From Limimaricola cinnabarinus (GTDB taxonomy: Bacteria; Pseudomonadota; Alphaproteobacteria; Rhodobacterales; Rhodobacteraceae): a stretch of 64,000 nt of DNA. The stretch's first letter is position 1. The number at the start of each line of letters is the position of its first letter. Position numbers and translations under genes: made by a program. The notes under the pieces were generated by a model that ran no database searches, was not told the origin of the DNA, and worked only from the letters and a program-made list of their open reading frames with translations. Below, in pieces: positions 18,311-27,866 of this stretch. The stretch spans positions 124,001 to 188,000 of the forward strand of contig NZ_KZ304952.1 of assembly GCF_002723615.1 (NCBI RefSeq). The letters are read 5' to 3'.

Positions 18311-19102
18311 TCAGGACATGCGCGGCGCGCGGGCGGCATAAAGCGCCACGGCCGCGGCATTCGAGACGTTGAGCGAGCCGAAGCCCCCCGCCGCGTCGAT
18401 GCGCACCAGCGCGTCGCAGGTCTCGCGGGTGCGCTCGCGCAGCCCCGGCCCCTCGGCCCCCAGCACGAGCGCCACCGGGCGGTCGCGCCTGCCCTCGATG
18501 GCCTCCTCGATCGAAACCTCCGCCTCGCCGGCAAGCCCCAGCACGAGATAGCCCATCTCCTTGAGCCGCCCCATCGTGTCGGCGAGGTTGCGCACCCGCA
18601 GGTAGGGCTGGCGCTCCAGCGCGCCCGAGGCGGTCTTGGCCAGCGCCCCGGTTTCGGGCGCCGAATGGCGCTGCACCCCGATCACCGCGCGCGCGCCGAA
18701 GACCTCGGCCGAGCGCAGGATCGCGCCGACATTGTGCGGATCGGTCACCCGGTCGAGCAGCAAAAGCCGCGGCGGCCCCTCGCCCTCGCCGGCCAGGGCG
18801 ACATCGTCGAGCGCGCCCCAATCGAGCGGCTTCACTTCGAGCGCCGCGCCCTGATGCACCGAATCCCGGTCGATCGGGGCGGCGAACTTGCGCGGGTCCG
18901 AGATCTCGGGCTCCATGCCGCTCTCTGCGATGGCATCGGCAAGCTTGGCCTGCGCGTTGAGCGTCACGACGAGGCGCAGCCGTTCGCGGCGCGGGTTCTG
19001 GAGCGCGTCGCGCACCGCGTGCAGGCCGAAGAGCCAGACCGTCTCGGCGGCCGAGGCGCGCTTGGACTGTTCCTTCTCGATCACCCATTTCGGCTTCTTC
19101 AT
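18311..19102 (-). CDS. rlmB: 23S rRNA (guanosine-2'-O)-methyltransferase, RlmB/TrmH type
   Basis: The 263-residue SPOUT enzyme methylates a ribose 2'-OH of rRNA using AdoMet. The N-terminal substrate-binding domain starts at WLFGLHAVRDALQNP. The knotted catalytic domain contains LDRVTDPHNVGAILRSAEVF, VLGAEGPGLRERT and the C-terminal GSLNVSNAAAVALY. ATG 19102 follows GGAGAG and removes a 21-residue arginine-rich extension that looks non-coding. RlmB (G2251) is the likeliest of the close TrmH-family roles. Confidence 0.88.
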   Translation of the reverse strand: MKKPKWVIEKEQSKRASAAETVWLFGLHAVRDALQNPRRERLRLVVTLNAQAKLADAIAESGMEPEISDPRKFAAPIDRDSVHQGAALEVKPLDWGALDDVALAGEGEGPPRLLLLDRVTDPHNVGAILRSAEVFGARAVIGVQRHSAPETGALAKTASGALERQPYLRVRNLADTMGRLKEMGYLVLGLAGEAEVSIEEAIEGRRDRPVALVLGAEGPGLRERTRETCDALVRIDAAGGFGSLNVSNAAAVALYAARAPRMS

Positions 19103-19241
19103 GGCGCTCTCCGCTTGGCTCAGGCCCCGCCTGATTGCGCGTTCGCGCCCGCGAAGTCCAGCCATGGCGGCCCGGCCTCCGCCCCGTCACGCTGCCGTCA
19201 CGACGCCGTCACGCCGCCGTCGGGGAAGCCCGATTTTGAGG

Positions 19242-19270
19242 TTGACGCCCCGCGGCGCAGCGCCTATTCC
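19242..19270 (+). promoter_or_regulatory. Promoter of tRNA-Tyr
   Basis: TTGACG (19242-19247), a 17-base spacer and TATTCC (19265-19270), 30 bases before the tRNA. It is the best housekeeping promoter match in the window. Confidence 0.65.
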
Positions 19271-19300
19271 CGCTCTCGCACCGGGTCGAGGCCCGGCTGC

Positions 19301-19384
19301 GGGCGACGAGCTGCAAGGTGCGGCAGCGGACTGTAACTCCGCCGGGGAGACCCACGCCTGGTTCGATTCCAGGGTCGCCCACCA
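19301..19384 (+). tRNA. tRNA-Tyr(GTA)
   Basis: This 84-nt class II tRNA has an encoded CCA. The acceptor GGGCGAC pairs with GTCGCCC (19374-19380). The anticodon loop CTGTAAC carries GTA at 19333-19335. A long variable arm (GGGGAGACCC) and the T arm CCTGGTTCGATTCCAGG are present. Confidence 0.96.
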
Positions 19385-19463
19385 CTCCCCCCCTTCCTTG
19401 CGCAAGATGCCGGTTTGACCGGGCCCGCCCCCCTTCCTAGGGTCGTCCCGCAAGGGGGGGCGC

Positions 19464-20441
19464 ATGGCATCGTTCGACATCGTCATCATCGGCCAGTCGG
19501 GCCGGATCGAGGCCGAGGCGCTGCTTCTGGCCGCCTCGTTGCGCGCCCACGCACCGGGGTTTTCGAACCGCCTCCTCGTGGCCGAGCCGCAGCCCGGCCC
19601 GCTCTGGCCGGAGGATCCACGCATGAGCGCGGAGGGCCGTGCCATGCTCGGGGAGCTGGGGGCCGAGATCCTGCCCTTCGAGAGCCGCCATTTCGGCAGC
19701 GCCTACCCGCATGGCAACAAGATCGAGGCGCTTTCCGCCCTGCCCGCCTCCCCCTTTCTCTTTCTCGACAGCGACACGCTGATTCTCGGCGAGATCGGCG
19801 ATCTGCCGATCGGCGCCCTGCCGCCCGCCGCCTCGATGCGGCGCGAGGGGACATGGCCCGTGGAGGAGGTTTACTGGCCCGGCTACACCGCCAGCTGGAA
19901 ATCGCTCTACGACCGGTTCGGGCTCGATTTCGAAAGCTCGCTCGACCTGTCATGGCCCGACGAGTTCTGGAAGCGCTATCTCTATTTCAACGCGGGCTGG
20001 TTCTGCGGGCCCGATGCCCGCGCCTTCGGCGCGCTCTTCGCCGAATACGCCGTGGCGATCCGCGACGACCCGCCGCGCGAGGTGGCGTTGCAGCCCTTCG
20101 ATCCCTGGCTCGACCAGGTGGCGCTGCCGCTGGTCATCCATGCGCTCGGCGGCGGCCGCCCCGGCCCGGCGCTCGACGGGCTCGACGGCGCGCTTACCTG
20201 CCACTACCGCACCTTTCCCCTGCTCTATGCGCGCGAAGCGGACCGGGTGGTCGAATCTCTCGAACGCGTCGCCGCGCCGAATCGGCTCAAGAAGCTGCTG
20301 AAACGGCACGAGCCGATCAGGCGCATGGTCTATCAGGGGCGGGGTGCCAAGGCGCGCGCCCTGTTCGACCGCGCGGCGCTGCCCGCCACCGAAAAGGAGA
20401 TCCGAACCATTCTGCGCGCCCATGGGTTCTGGATGAGGTGA
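19464..20441 (+). CDS. Putative GT-A type glycosyltransferase
   Basis: The 325-residue protein has no signal peptide and begins with a Rossmann-like strand (DIVIIGQSGR). It contains FLFLDSDTLILGEI at about residue 100; this DxD motif with hydrophobic flanks is typical of metal-dependent GT-A glycosyltransferases. Later, RYLYFNAGWFCGPDA resembles the acceptor-side motif of GT8-like enzymes. Donor and acceptor are unknown. It starts 80 bases after tRNA-Tyr with a G-rich ribosome site, and DUF421 follows 22 bases downstream. Confidence 0.6.
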   Translation: MASFDIVIIGQSGRIEAEALLLAASLRAHAPGFSNRLLVAEPQPGPLWPEDPRMSAEGRAMLGELGAEILPFESRHFGSAYPHGNKIEALSALPASPFLFLDSDTLILGEIGDLPIGALPPAASMRREGTWPVEEVYWPGYTASWKSLYDRFGLDFESSLDLSWPDEFWKRYLYFNAGWFCGPDARAFGALFAEYAVAIRDDPPREVALQPFDPWLDQVALPLVIHALGGGRPGPALDGLDGALTCHYRTFPLLYAREADRVVESLERVAAPNRLKKLLKRHEPIRRMVYQGRGAKARALFDRAALPATEKEIRTILRAHGFWMR

Positions 20442-20463
20442 CACCGCAAGGCAGGAGAGCGCG

Positions 20464-20994
20464 ATGATCGAGGAGATGCTGTTTCAAAGCTGGAGCGGGA
20501 TCATCCGCACCATCATCGTCGGTGCGCTGGCCTATGTGGGGCTCCTCGCCTTTCTGCGCATCTCGGGCAAGCGGACGCTGGCCAAGCTCAACGCCTTCGA
20601 TCTCGTCGTCACCGTGGCGCTCGGCTCGACGCTGGCGACGATCCTTCTGTCGGAAAGCGTGGCGCTGGCCGAGGGGCTGACCGCCTTCGCCCTGCTGATC
20701 GGCCTGCAATATCTCGTGGCGAAAAGCTCCGTCGCCTCGGACCGCGTGGCGCGGCTGGTGCGCTCGGAGCCGCGGCTGGTGATGCACAAGGGCGAGATCC
20801 TCTACGACGCGCTGCACCGCGAGCGGGTCACCCATGAGGAGCTTCTCTCGGTGATCCGCAACAATGGCAGCGCGGCGCCCGAGGAGATCGCCGCCGTGGT
20901 GCTGGAGAGCGACGGCTCCTTCAGCGTGATCCCCAAGCCCGATGGCGGCGGGCCGGCGGATTTCGCCATGGCCGACCTGCCGGACCGGAGCTGA
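20464..20994 (+). CDS. DUF421 (YetF-like) membrane protein
   Basis: The 176-residue product has three N-terminal membrane helices followed by a cytoplasmic domain with the family signature FLRISGKRTLAKLNAFDLVVTVALGS (two adjacent blocks) and the later LHRERVTHEELLSVIRNNG. YetF-like proteins are conserved inner-membrane proteins without a fixed role. CAGGAGAG precedes the ATG. It probably shares a transcript with the upstream glycosyltransferase-like gene. Confidence 0.87.
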   Translation: MIEEMLFQSWSGIIRTIIVGALAYVGLLAFLRISGKRTLAKLNAFDLVVTVALGSTLATILLSESVALAEGLTAFALLIGLQYLVAKSSVASDRVARLVRSEPRLVMHKGEILYDALHRERVTHEELLSVIRNNGSAAPEEIAAVVLESDGSFSVIPKPDGGGPADFAMADLPDRS

Positions 20995-20999
20995 GCGGC

Positions 21000-21713
21000 T
21001 CAGTCGATCGCGAAGACGAGCGTCACCCCGGCCGAGACCTCCACCTCGCCCTGCGCGATCGGCACGCCTTCGGCGGCGGCCATGCGCATGTCCATCATCG
21101 GCCGCGGCCCCGAGGAGATGTTGCTCTCCGAGATCGACAGCACCTCGCCCAGCGTGACGCCCGCGCTTTCGGCATAGAGCGCGGCGCGAGCCTGCGCGTC
21201 GGCCACCGCGGCGCGGCGCGCCTCGTTGCGGGCCGCCGCCTGATCGGTCAGCATGAACTCGATCCCCTGAAGCCGGTTCGCCCCCTCGCCCACGGCGGCG
21301 TCGAGCACCTGTCCGAGCGAATCGATGTCCTGCACCCGAAGCTCCACCAGCGTGCTCGCGACGAAGCCCTCGGGCTCGGATTGCCCGTCGCGGGCGCGCG
21401 CGTAGTCGCGGTCGAGGTTGAGCTGGCCGGTCTGCACATCCTCGGGCGCGATGCCGGCTTGGTTCAGCTGGTCGAGCACGCGGGCCATGGCGGCGTTCAT
21501 CGCGTCGAGCGCGGCGCGCGCCGTGTCGGCGGTCTCGCTCACGCCGAGGCGGATGCGCGCCATTTCGGGCGCGGCGCGCACATGCCCCTCGCCCGCCACG
21601 GTGATGCTGCGCGCAGGCGCGAGGGTCGATTGCGCCGTCTGGGCCATGGCGGGGGCGACGGGGGCGGCGAGGCCGGCCACGAGGGCAAGGGCGGCAAGGC
21701 GGGCGAATGTCAT
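21000..21713 (-). CDS. SIMPL domain (DUF541) periplasmic protein
   Basis: The 237-residue product has a signal peptide ending APAMAQ, then a SIMPL domain beginning ITVAGEGHVRAAPEMARI and ending PIAQGEVEVSAGVTLVFAI. Related proteins (BP26, YggE) are periplasmic oligomers tied to oxidative stress. The ATG at 21713 has an AGGAGG site. It converges on DUF421 with 5 bases between stops and is divergent from the large gene at 21883. Confidence 0.88.
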   Translation of the reverse strand: MTFARLAALALVAGLAAPVAPAMAQTAQSTLAPARSITVAGEGHVRAAPEMARIRLGVSETADTARAALDAMNAAMARVLDQLNQAGIAPEDVQTGQLNLDRDYARARDGQSEPEGFVASTLVELRVQDIDSLGQVLDAAVGEGANRLQGIEFMLTDQAAARNEARRAAVADAQARAALYAESAGVTLGEVLSISESNISSGPRPMMDMRMAAAEGVPIAQGEVEVSAGVTLVFAID

Positions 21714-21882
21714 GGAATCCTCCTTTGGTCGCGCGCATCGAACGCCCGGCGGGAAGCTGACGCAAGGGGGCGCGATCACAACCTGAGGGGGGCGGGTTGC
21801 GCGCGCGGAAAGCTGCCTGCAAGATGCGGCCCGACTGGCGGGTCTGTTCCCGGACCCGGTCAGTGATGCTAAGGCCTGCCGC

Positions 21883-24774
21883 ATGAAACCGAATTTCGCC
21901 CTGTCGCTCTCGTTCGAGGGTCTGAAACTTCTGCACCGCGCTCCCGACGGTTGGAGCCGCGTGGGCGAGGTGCCGCTCGACAGCCCCGATCTCGCGGGCG
22001 AGCTGGCGCGGCTGCGCGAGAGGGCGCTGTCGCTCGCGCCCGAGGGGATGCGCACCAAGCTGCTCATCCCCGACGACCAGATCCGCTACCTCGCGCTCGA
22101 GGGCACGCTCGACGACGCGCAGGTTGCCGCCGCGCTCGAGGGGACGACCCCCTACGCGGTCGAGGAGCTGGTGATCGACCACCTCGCGCGCGACGGGCGC
22201 ACCCATGTTGCGGCGGTGGCGCGCGAGACGCTGGACGAGGCGGAGGGCTTCGCGCGCGAACACGCGCTCGGCCCCGTGGCCTTCGCGGCCACCCCGGCGC
22301 CGGACGGGTTTCCCGGTGAGCCATGGTTCGGCGCGGTGCCCGGCCTCGATGCCCCGGTCGCGCCCGATGATACGCCCGTGCAGGAGCGGCAGGACGAGAC
22401 GCCTGATCCTGCGCCGGTGGAGGAAACGCCCCCCGAGGCAACCCCGGTTCCCGAGACGACCCCCCCATTCGATCCGGCCCCCGTCCCTGATCCGGCCCCA
22501 ATCTCCGATCCGACGCCGGAGGCGACCATGCCCCCCGCCGCCCCGGATGCGGCGGACGCGCCGGACGCCGGGGATGACAGCGCCGTGCCGGCCCCCGATG
22601 CACCCGCCTCGCCTGCCGATCCCTCGCCCGCCATGGCAGAGACGCCACAGGACCCGGCGGCAGAGGCGACGCCTCGGGTGACCGAAACCGATCCGATGGG
22701 CGACGCGGACGAGGATCTGCTCGACACGCCGGCGGAGCCGGAGCGGGCCGACCCGCTGCCGCAGGCCGGCGCGCCGGTCATGCCCGACCTGCCGCAGCCC
22801 GCGGAGAACGACGAGGCGAGGCCGCGGCCCGCCTCGCAGACCGGCGCGCGCCCGGCGCCGCCCCCGCTCCACCCGCCGCTGCCGCCGCAGGGCGCGGACA
22901 GCTCGGAGGCCGAGCCCGGCCTTGAGGCCGAAGCCGACGCCGTGCAGACCGCGCGCCAGATCATGCCCCCCGCGATGCCGCGGCCGGGTGCGCCGCCGGC
23001 CGTCATGCCCGCCGTGCCACCGGCGCAGGCCGACGCGCCCGATGAGGCAGAGCCGCAGGACGCCGAAGCCGCGGCGCTGGCCGCCGGCGCCGCGCTGAGC
23101 GCCCCGGCGGGGGCCGTGCCTGCCGCTCCCCCCGCGCCCGCCACGCCAAAGTCGCGCACGACCACGCCGCGCCTCGATCGGGCAAGCGAGCGCGAGCGCA
23201 TGACCGTCTTCGGGGCGCGGGGCGCGGAAAGCGCGCGCCGGACCGGCCGCTTGGGCTGGATCGGGGCGGCTGTCGCGCTGGTGCTGCTTGCCGTGCTGGC
23301 GGGTCTGTGGCTGGGCGCGTCGGAGCAGGAGCCGCAGGCGGGGCTGGTGCGCGACGCTTCTCCCGCAGCCTCCCTGCCGGTCGATGAGGCGCAGGTCGGG
23401 GCCGAAGCGGAAGCCGAAGCCGAAGCCGAAATGCAGCTCGCCGCCGCCGCGCCGCTTCCCGACTACACCGATTTCCCGCCGCCCGCGCCCGCCGCCGGCG
23501 CCGCCGTCAGCCCGGCCGAGGCCGAGCGCATCTATGCCGCCACCGGCGTCTGGCTGCGCGCGCCGCGGCTGCCGCTGACCCCGCGGGCCGAGCCCGTCGG
23601 CACGCCCGTTTCGGCAAGCGTCGCCCCGGTGCCGATGCGGGAAGCGGCGCCCGGCCCGCGGCTCGCGGTGGCCGTCCCCGATGGCGGCCTGCCGTTGCAG
23701 CCCGATCCGCCCGGGCCGGGCCGCGTCTTCGAACGCGACGAGCGCGGCTTCATCGCCGCGACGGCCGAAGGCACGGTGACGCCGCAGGGGCTGACGGTCT
23801 ATGCCGGGCCGCCCACGGTGATACCGCCCAGCCGGCCGGGCACCGAAGCGCCGCCCGCCGCCGAAGCTGAGGCCGAAACGGAAACGGAGGCCGAGACCGG
23901 CGAGGAGATCACCATCGTGATCCCCGAGTTGCCCGCCCGGCCCGAGCCCGACGGGCTCGACCTTCGGCTCGGTTCGCTGCCGGTGGTGCCGCCCACCCGC
24001 CCCGGCACCGATCCGCCGGAGCCGGAGGCGGCCGACACCGCCGAAACCTCAGAAGAACCGCAGGAAGCCGCCGTGCAGATTTCGCCCGGCGGCGTTTCGC
24101 TTGACGGGCTGCGGCCCGCCGGACGCCCGGCGGACGCCGCGCCCGAGGCGGATCTGCCGGAGCTCGCGGCCTTCGAGGGCCCGCGCCCGCCGGCGCGGCC
24201 CGAGGGCCTCGTGCCCGATCCGCAGGGCCAGCTCGACGATGCGGCCCGCGCCCAGGCCGAGGCGCTGGCGCAGGCCGTGGGCGAAGCCCCCGAGGCGCCG
24301 CCTGCCCGCGCCTCTGTCTCCGACGCGCTCGCCTCGCTGATGGCCGATGCGCCCGATCCCTTGGCCAATGCCACGCCGCAGGCGGTGGCCACCGCGCGCC
24401 GCCCCGATACGCGGCCGCGCAATTTCGACCGGGTCGTGGCGCAAAGCCGCGCCCGCAGCACCCCCGCCGCCGCCGCGAGCGGCCGCGCGGCGCAGCCCGC
24501 CTCGAACGCCACGGTCGCCCCCGACGGGCCGGTGCCGGGCGGTGTCGCCCGCGCCGCGACGCAGGAGAATGCCATCGACCTGCACGACATCAACCTCATC
24601 GGCGTCTACGGCAAGCCCGGCGCGCGGCGCGCGCTGGTCCGTCTCGGCAATGGCCGCTACCTGCGCGTCGGCATCGGCGATACGCTGGATGGCGGCCGGG
24701 TCTCGGCGATCGGCGACGACGTGCTCAACTACGTCAAGCGCGGGCGCACGCAGGTCCTGAAGATCCCCGACTGA
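21883..24774 (+). CDS. Single-pass protein with GspL-like N-terminus and GspC/PilP-like C-terminus
   Basis: The 963-residue product falls into five parts. Residues 1-140 resemble the cytoplasmic actin-like domain of GspL/PilM: LIPDDQIRYLALEG, a helix, then TTPYAVEELVIDHLARDG and an AAVARETLDEAE strand-helix. Residues about 140-450 are a Pro/Ala/Glu-rich linker. One membrane helix follows (about 457-479). Residues about 480-890 are another low-complexity stretch. The last 67 residues (INLIGVYGKPGARRALVRLG, then YLRVGIGDTLDGGRVSAIG) read like a GspC homology-region or PilP domain. No other secretion genes are nearby. The domain calls are my reading of sequence pattern; the function is unknown. 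Confidence 0.7.
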   Translation: MKPNFALSLSFEGLKLLHRAPDGWSRVGEVPLDSPDLAGELARLRERALSLAPEGMRTKLLIPDDQIRYLALEGTLDDAQVAAALEGTTPYAVEELVIDHLARDGRTHVAAVARETLDEAEGFAREHALGPVAFAATPAPDGFPGEPWFGAVPGLDAPVAPDDTPVQERQDETPDPAPVEETPPEATPVPETTPPFDPAPVPDPAPISDPTPEATMPPAAPDAADAPDAGDDSAVPAPDAPASPADPSPAMAETPQDPAAEATPRVTETDPMGDADEDLLDTPAEPERADPLPQAGAPVMPDLPQPAENDEARPRPASQTGARPAPPPLHPPLPPQGADSSEAEPGLEAEADAVQTARQIMPPAMPRPGAPPAVMPAVPPAQADAPDEAEPQDAEAAALAAGAALSAPAGAVPAAPPAPATPKSRTTTPRLDRASERERMTVFGARGAESARRTGRLGWIGAAVALVLLAVLAGLWLGASEQEPQAGLVRDASPAASLPVDEAQVGAEAEAEAEAEMQLAAAAPLPDYTDFPPPAPAAGAAVSPAEAERIYAATGVWLRAPRLPLTPRAEPVGTPVSASVAPVPMREAAPGPRLAVAVPDGGLPLQPDPPGPGRVFERDERGFIAATAEGTVTPQGLTVYAGPPTVIPPSRPGTEAPPAAEAEAETETEAETGEEITIVIPELPARPEPDGLDLRLGSLPVVPPTRPGTDPPEPEAADTAETSEEPQEAAVQISPGGVSLDGLRPAGRPADAAPEADLPELAAFEGPRPPARPEGLVPDPQGQLDDAARAQAEALAQAVGEAPEAPPARASVSDALASLMADAPDPLANATPQAVATARRPDTRPRNFDRVVAQSRARSTPAAAASGRAAQPASNATVAPDGPVPGGVARAATQENAIDLHDINLIGVYGKPGARRALVRLGNGRYLRVGIGDTLDGGRVSAIGDDVLNYVKRGRTQVLKIPD

Positions 24775-24775
24775 C

Positions 24776-24799
24776 GCTCCGTCCCCGGGCGGACGGAGC
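24776..24799. terminator. Gene-end hairpin without T-run
   Basis: GCTCCGTCC (24776-24784) pairs with GGACGGAGC (24791-24799) around CCGGGC, two bases after the upstream stop. No T-run follows, so it may only stabilise the 3' end. Confidence 0.4.
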
Positions 24800-24848
24800 C
24801 GCTGCCTTGCGTTGCCATTGGCGCGACGACAGGTGATAGCATGATCCC

Positions 24849-26780
24849 ATGCAGGGATTTCTTCTTCAGGCCACGATCTATCTCGGCGCGGCGGTCATCG
24901 CCGTGCCGCTCGCCGCCCGCCTCGGGCTCGGCTCGGTGCTGGGCTACCTCGCCGCCGGGATCATCATAGGCCCCGCCACCGGCCTCGTCGGCGCCGAGAC
25001 CGAGGATCTGCAGCATTTCGCGGAATTCGGCGTGGTGATGATGCTGTTCCTGATCGGGCTGGAGCTGGAACCGCGCGCCTTGTGGAACATGCGCCAAAGG
25101 CTGATCGGCCTTGGCGGCATGCAGGTGGTGCTGACCACTGCAGCGCTGTTCGGGGCGGGCAGCCTGCTCGGCCTCGATGCCAATGTCGCGCTGGCGACCG
25201 GGCTGATCTTCGCCCTCTCCTCGACCGCCATCGTGCTGCAGACCCTGTCGGAAAAGGGCCTGATGCGGACGCAGGGCGGACGCTCGGTCTTTTCGGTGCT
25301 GCTGACGCAGGACATCGCCGTCATCCCGATGCTGGCGCTGCTGCCGCTTCTGGCGGTGGGCGGCGGCCATGGCGATGGCGGCGGGGCGCATGCCGCCCCG
25401 GCCAACCCGGACGCGCCGGGCGTCAAGGAGGTCGAGGCGGCACGCACGCTGATCGAGAACCTGCCCGGCTGGGCGGTGACGCTGGTCACGCTGGGCGCCG
25501 TCGCGGTGGTGGTGCTGGCGGGGATCTACCTGACCCGGCCGGTGTTTCGCTACATCCACCACGCGCGGCTGCGCGAGCTCTACACCGCGCTCGGGCTCCT
25601 CATGGTCGTCTCGATCGCGGTGCTGATGGAGCTGGTGGGGCTGTCGCCCGCGCTGGGCACCTTCCTTGCCGGCGTGGTGCTGGCCAACTCCGAGTTCCGG
25701 CACGAGCTGGAAAGCGATCTCGAACCCTTCAAGGGGCTGTTGCTGGGCTTGTTCTTCATCACCGTCGGGGCGGGCATCGATTTCGGCGTGCTCTTGGGCA
25801 ACCCGCTGCAGATCGCCGCGCTGACGCTGAGCGTGATCGTCCTCAAGGGCAGCGTCCTCTACCTGCTGGCCCGGCTGGCCCGCATGCACACGCGCGACCG
25901 CTGGCTGTTCACGCTGGCGCTGGCGCAGGCGGGCGAGTTCGGCTTCGTGCTGTCCTCCTTCTCCTTGCAGCAGGGCGTGCTGACGACCGAGACCGCCGGG
26001 GTCATCCGGCTGGTGATCGCCCTGTCGATGCTGGTGACGCCGCTGCTCTTCATCCTCTACGAGCAGCTCTCGGCCCGCGCCGACAAGGCCCCCGACCCCG
26101 ACCCCGACGAGATCGACCGCGAGGCGCCGGTCATCATCGCCGGGATCGGGCGTTTCGGGCAGGTCGTCAGCCGCCTGGTGCAGGGGGCGGGCTTCGAGAC
26201 GGTGGTGCTCGATCATGACATGGAGATGATCGACACGATGCGCCGCTTCGGCTTCGGCGGTTTCTTCGGCGATCCGACCCGCCCCGACATCCTGCACGCC
26301 GCGGGGCTGGAGCGCGCCAAGGTGCTGGTCGTGGCGCTCGACGACCGGCAGGCCGCGCTCAAGCTGGTGCATCATGCGCGCGCCATGCATCCCGAGCTGC
26401 ATATCGTGGCCCGCGCCTATGACCGCGAGCATGTCTACCAGCTCTACCAGGCCGGGGCGAACGACATCGTGCGCGAGCTGTTCGATTCGAGCCTGCGCGC
26501 GGGGCGCTACGTGCTCGAACATATCGGCCTGTCGCGCTTCGAGGCCTCCGAGCTGGAGATGGCCTATTACCAGCAGGACCGCGCCGGGGTGCGCGAGCTG
26601 GCGCAGCTGTGGAAGCCCGGCGTGCCGGTCTCGCAGAACCCCGAATACGTGGCCCGCGCGCGCAGCCTGAACAAGGATCTCGAAACCTCGATCCTCGAGC
26701 GGCTGCACCCGCAGGGCGACGCGCAGGAGGTCGAGGCGGCCGAGGAGCCCGTCGGCTACCGCAGCAAGGACCGCAGCTAG
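24849..26780 (+). CDS. CPA2 cation/proton antiporter with RCK domain (KefB/KefC-like)
   Basis: The 643-residue protein has a 12-13 helix exchanger domain (residues 1 to about 410), with the family segments MMLFLIGLELEPR and ALSSTAIVLQTLSEKG. A cytoplasmic TrkA-N (RCK_N) nucleotide-binding domain follows from about residue 427 (GIGRFGQVVSRLVQGAG). It would exchange K+ or Na+ for protons under control of a bound nucleotide or glutathione adduct. No kefF/kefG ancillary gene is adjacent, so glutathione gating is not proven. The start has only a weak ribosome site. It converges on cobT. Confidence 0.9.
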   Translation: MQGFLLQATIYLGAAVIAVPLAARLGLGSVLGYLAAGIIIGPATGLVGAETEDLQHFAEFGVVMMLFLIGLELEPRALWNMRQRLIGLGGMQVVLTTAALFGAGSLLGLDANVALATGLIFALSSTAIVLQTLSEKGLMRTQGGRSVFSVLLTQDIAVIPMLALLPLLAVGGGHGDGGGAHAAPANPDAPGVKEVEAARTLIENLPGWAVTLVTLGAVAVVVLAGIYLTRPVFRYIHHARLRELYTALGLLMVVSIAVLMELVGLSPALGTFLAGVVLANSEFRHELESDLEPFKGLLLGLFFITVGAGIDFGVLLGNPLQIAALTLSVIVLKGSVLYLLARLARMHTRDRWLFTLALAQAGEFGFVLSSFSLQQGVLTTETAGVIRLVIALSMLVTPLLFILYEQLSARADKAPDPDPDEIDREAPVIIAGIGRFGQVVSRLVQGAGFETVVLDHDMEMIDTMRRFGFGGFFGDPTRPDILHAAGLERAKVLVVALDDRQAALKLVHHARAMHPELHIVARAYDREHVYQLYQAGANDIVRELFDSSLRAGRYVLEHIGLSRFEASELEMAYYQQDRAGVRELAQLWKPGVPVSQNPEYVARARSLNKDLETSILERLHPQGDAQEVEAAEEPVGYRSKDRS

Positions 26781-26783
26781 CGC

Positions 26784-27797
26784 TCAGCCGTCGCTGACGC
26801 CTGCCTCCGCGAAGCTGGCCATGCCCGAATGGCAGGCCAGGGCGCCCTTGAGCACGCCGATCGCCAGCGCCCCGCCGGAGCCTTCGCCGAGCCGCAGGTC
26901 GAGCGCCAGCAAGGGCGCCTTGCCGAGCGCCTGCAACAACCGCGCATGGCCGCTTTCGATGCCCTGGTGCCCGGCCACGGCATGATCGAGCGCGCCGGGG
27001 GCCGCGCGGTGCAGCACCAGCGCCGCCGCGCAGCAGATGAAGCCGTCGAGCAGCACCGGGATGCGGTGATGGCGCGCCGCGAGGATCGCCCCGGCCATCG
27101 CCGCGATCTCGCGCCCGCCGAGCTGGCGCAGCACCTCGATCGGGTCGGGGTCCGGCCCGAGCCGGGCCGCGCCCTGTGCCACGGTCTCGGATTTGCGCGC
27201 CAGCCCCGCGGCATCGACCCCGGTGCCGCGCCCGGTCCAGTCCTGCGCCTGCCCGCCTTCGAGCGCCAGCGCGATGGCCGAGGCCGAGCAGGTGTTGCCG
27301 ATCCCCATCTCCCCGGCCACCAGCAGGTCCGAGGCCGGGTCGACCGCCATCCAGCCGATGGCCATGGCCTCGATCAGCTCGGCCTCGGTCATGGCCGGGC
27401 CTTCGACGAAATCCCGCGTCGGCCGGTCGAGCGCGATGGAATGCACGGTCATCGTCGCGCCGAAGGCCTCGGCGAGCTGGTTCACCGCCGCGCCACCCGC
27501 CTCGAAATTGCTGACCATCTGCGCCGTCACCTCGGCCGGAAAGGCCGAGACGCCGCGCGCCACCACGCCGTGGTTTCCGGCAAAGATCGCCACCTGCGGC
27601 CGCTCCAGCCACGGCCGCGGCGTGCCGCGCCAGCCGGCATACCAGATCGCCAGCTCCTCGAGCCGCCCCAGCGCACCGGCGGGCTTGGTCAGCTGGGCAT
27701 TGCGGGCCTGCGCTGCCGCGAAAGCGGCGGCATCGGGCGCGGGAAGTTCGTGCAGAAGGGCGCGCAGCCCCGCAAGGTCGGAGAATGGGGGTGTCAT
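26784..27797 (-). CDS. cobT: Nicotinate-nucleotide:dimethylbenzimidazole phosphoribosyltransferase
   Basis: The 337-residue enzyme makes alpha-ribazole phosphate for the lower ligand of cobalamin. Family signatures include [14 protein letters not shown] near the N-terminus, [29 protein letters not shown] and [10 protein letters not shown]. Lengths of 335-350 are normal. GAGGA precedes the ATG. It is divergent from cobS, which uses the product after dephosphorylation. Confidence 0.95.
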   Translation of the reverse strand: MTPPFSDLAGLRALLHELPAPDAAAFAAAQARNAQLTKPAGALGRLEELAIWYAGWRGTPRPWLERPQVAIFAGNHGVVARGVSAFPAEVTAQMVSNFEAGGAAVNQLAEAFGATMTVHSIALDRPTRDFVEGPAMTEAELIEAMAIGWMAVDPASDLLVAGEMGIGNTCSASAIALALEGGQAQDWTGRGTGVDAAGLARKSETVAQGAARLGPDPDPIEVLRQLGGREIAAMAGAILAARHHRIPVLLDGFICCAAALVLHRAAPGALDHAVAGHQGIESGHARLLQALGKAPLLALDLRLGEGSGGALAIGVLKGALACHSGMASFAEAGVSDG

Positions 27798-27808
27798 GCG
27801 TGTCCTCG

Positions 27809-27837
27809 TTGCATCGCGGCCTCGGTCTGCCTAACCG
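27809..27837 (+). promoter_or_regulatory. Possible cobS promoter
   Basis: TTGCAT, a 17-base spacer and TAACCG lie in the 69-base gap between divergent cobT and cobS. The -10 is weak. No cobalamin riboswitch fits in this gap. Confidence 0.3.
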
Positions 27838-27866
27838 TATGGGAGTGGTTTTGAAAAGAGGCCCAG

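Noticed and set aside
27798-27866. Cobalamin riboswitch near cobT/cobS.
   Set aside because: The 69-base divergent gap is too short for the aptamer and no B12-box sequence is present.
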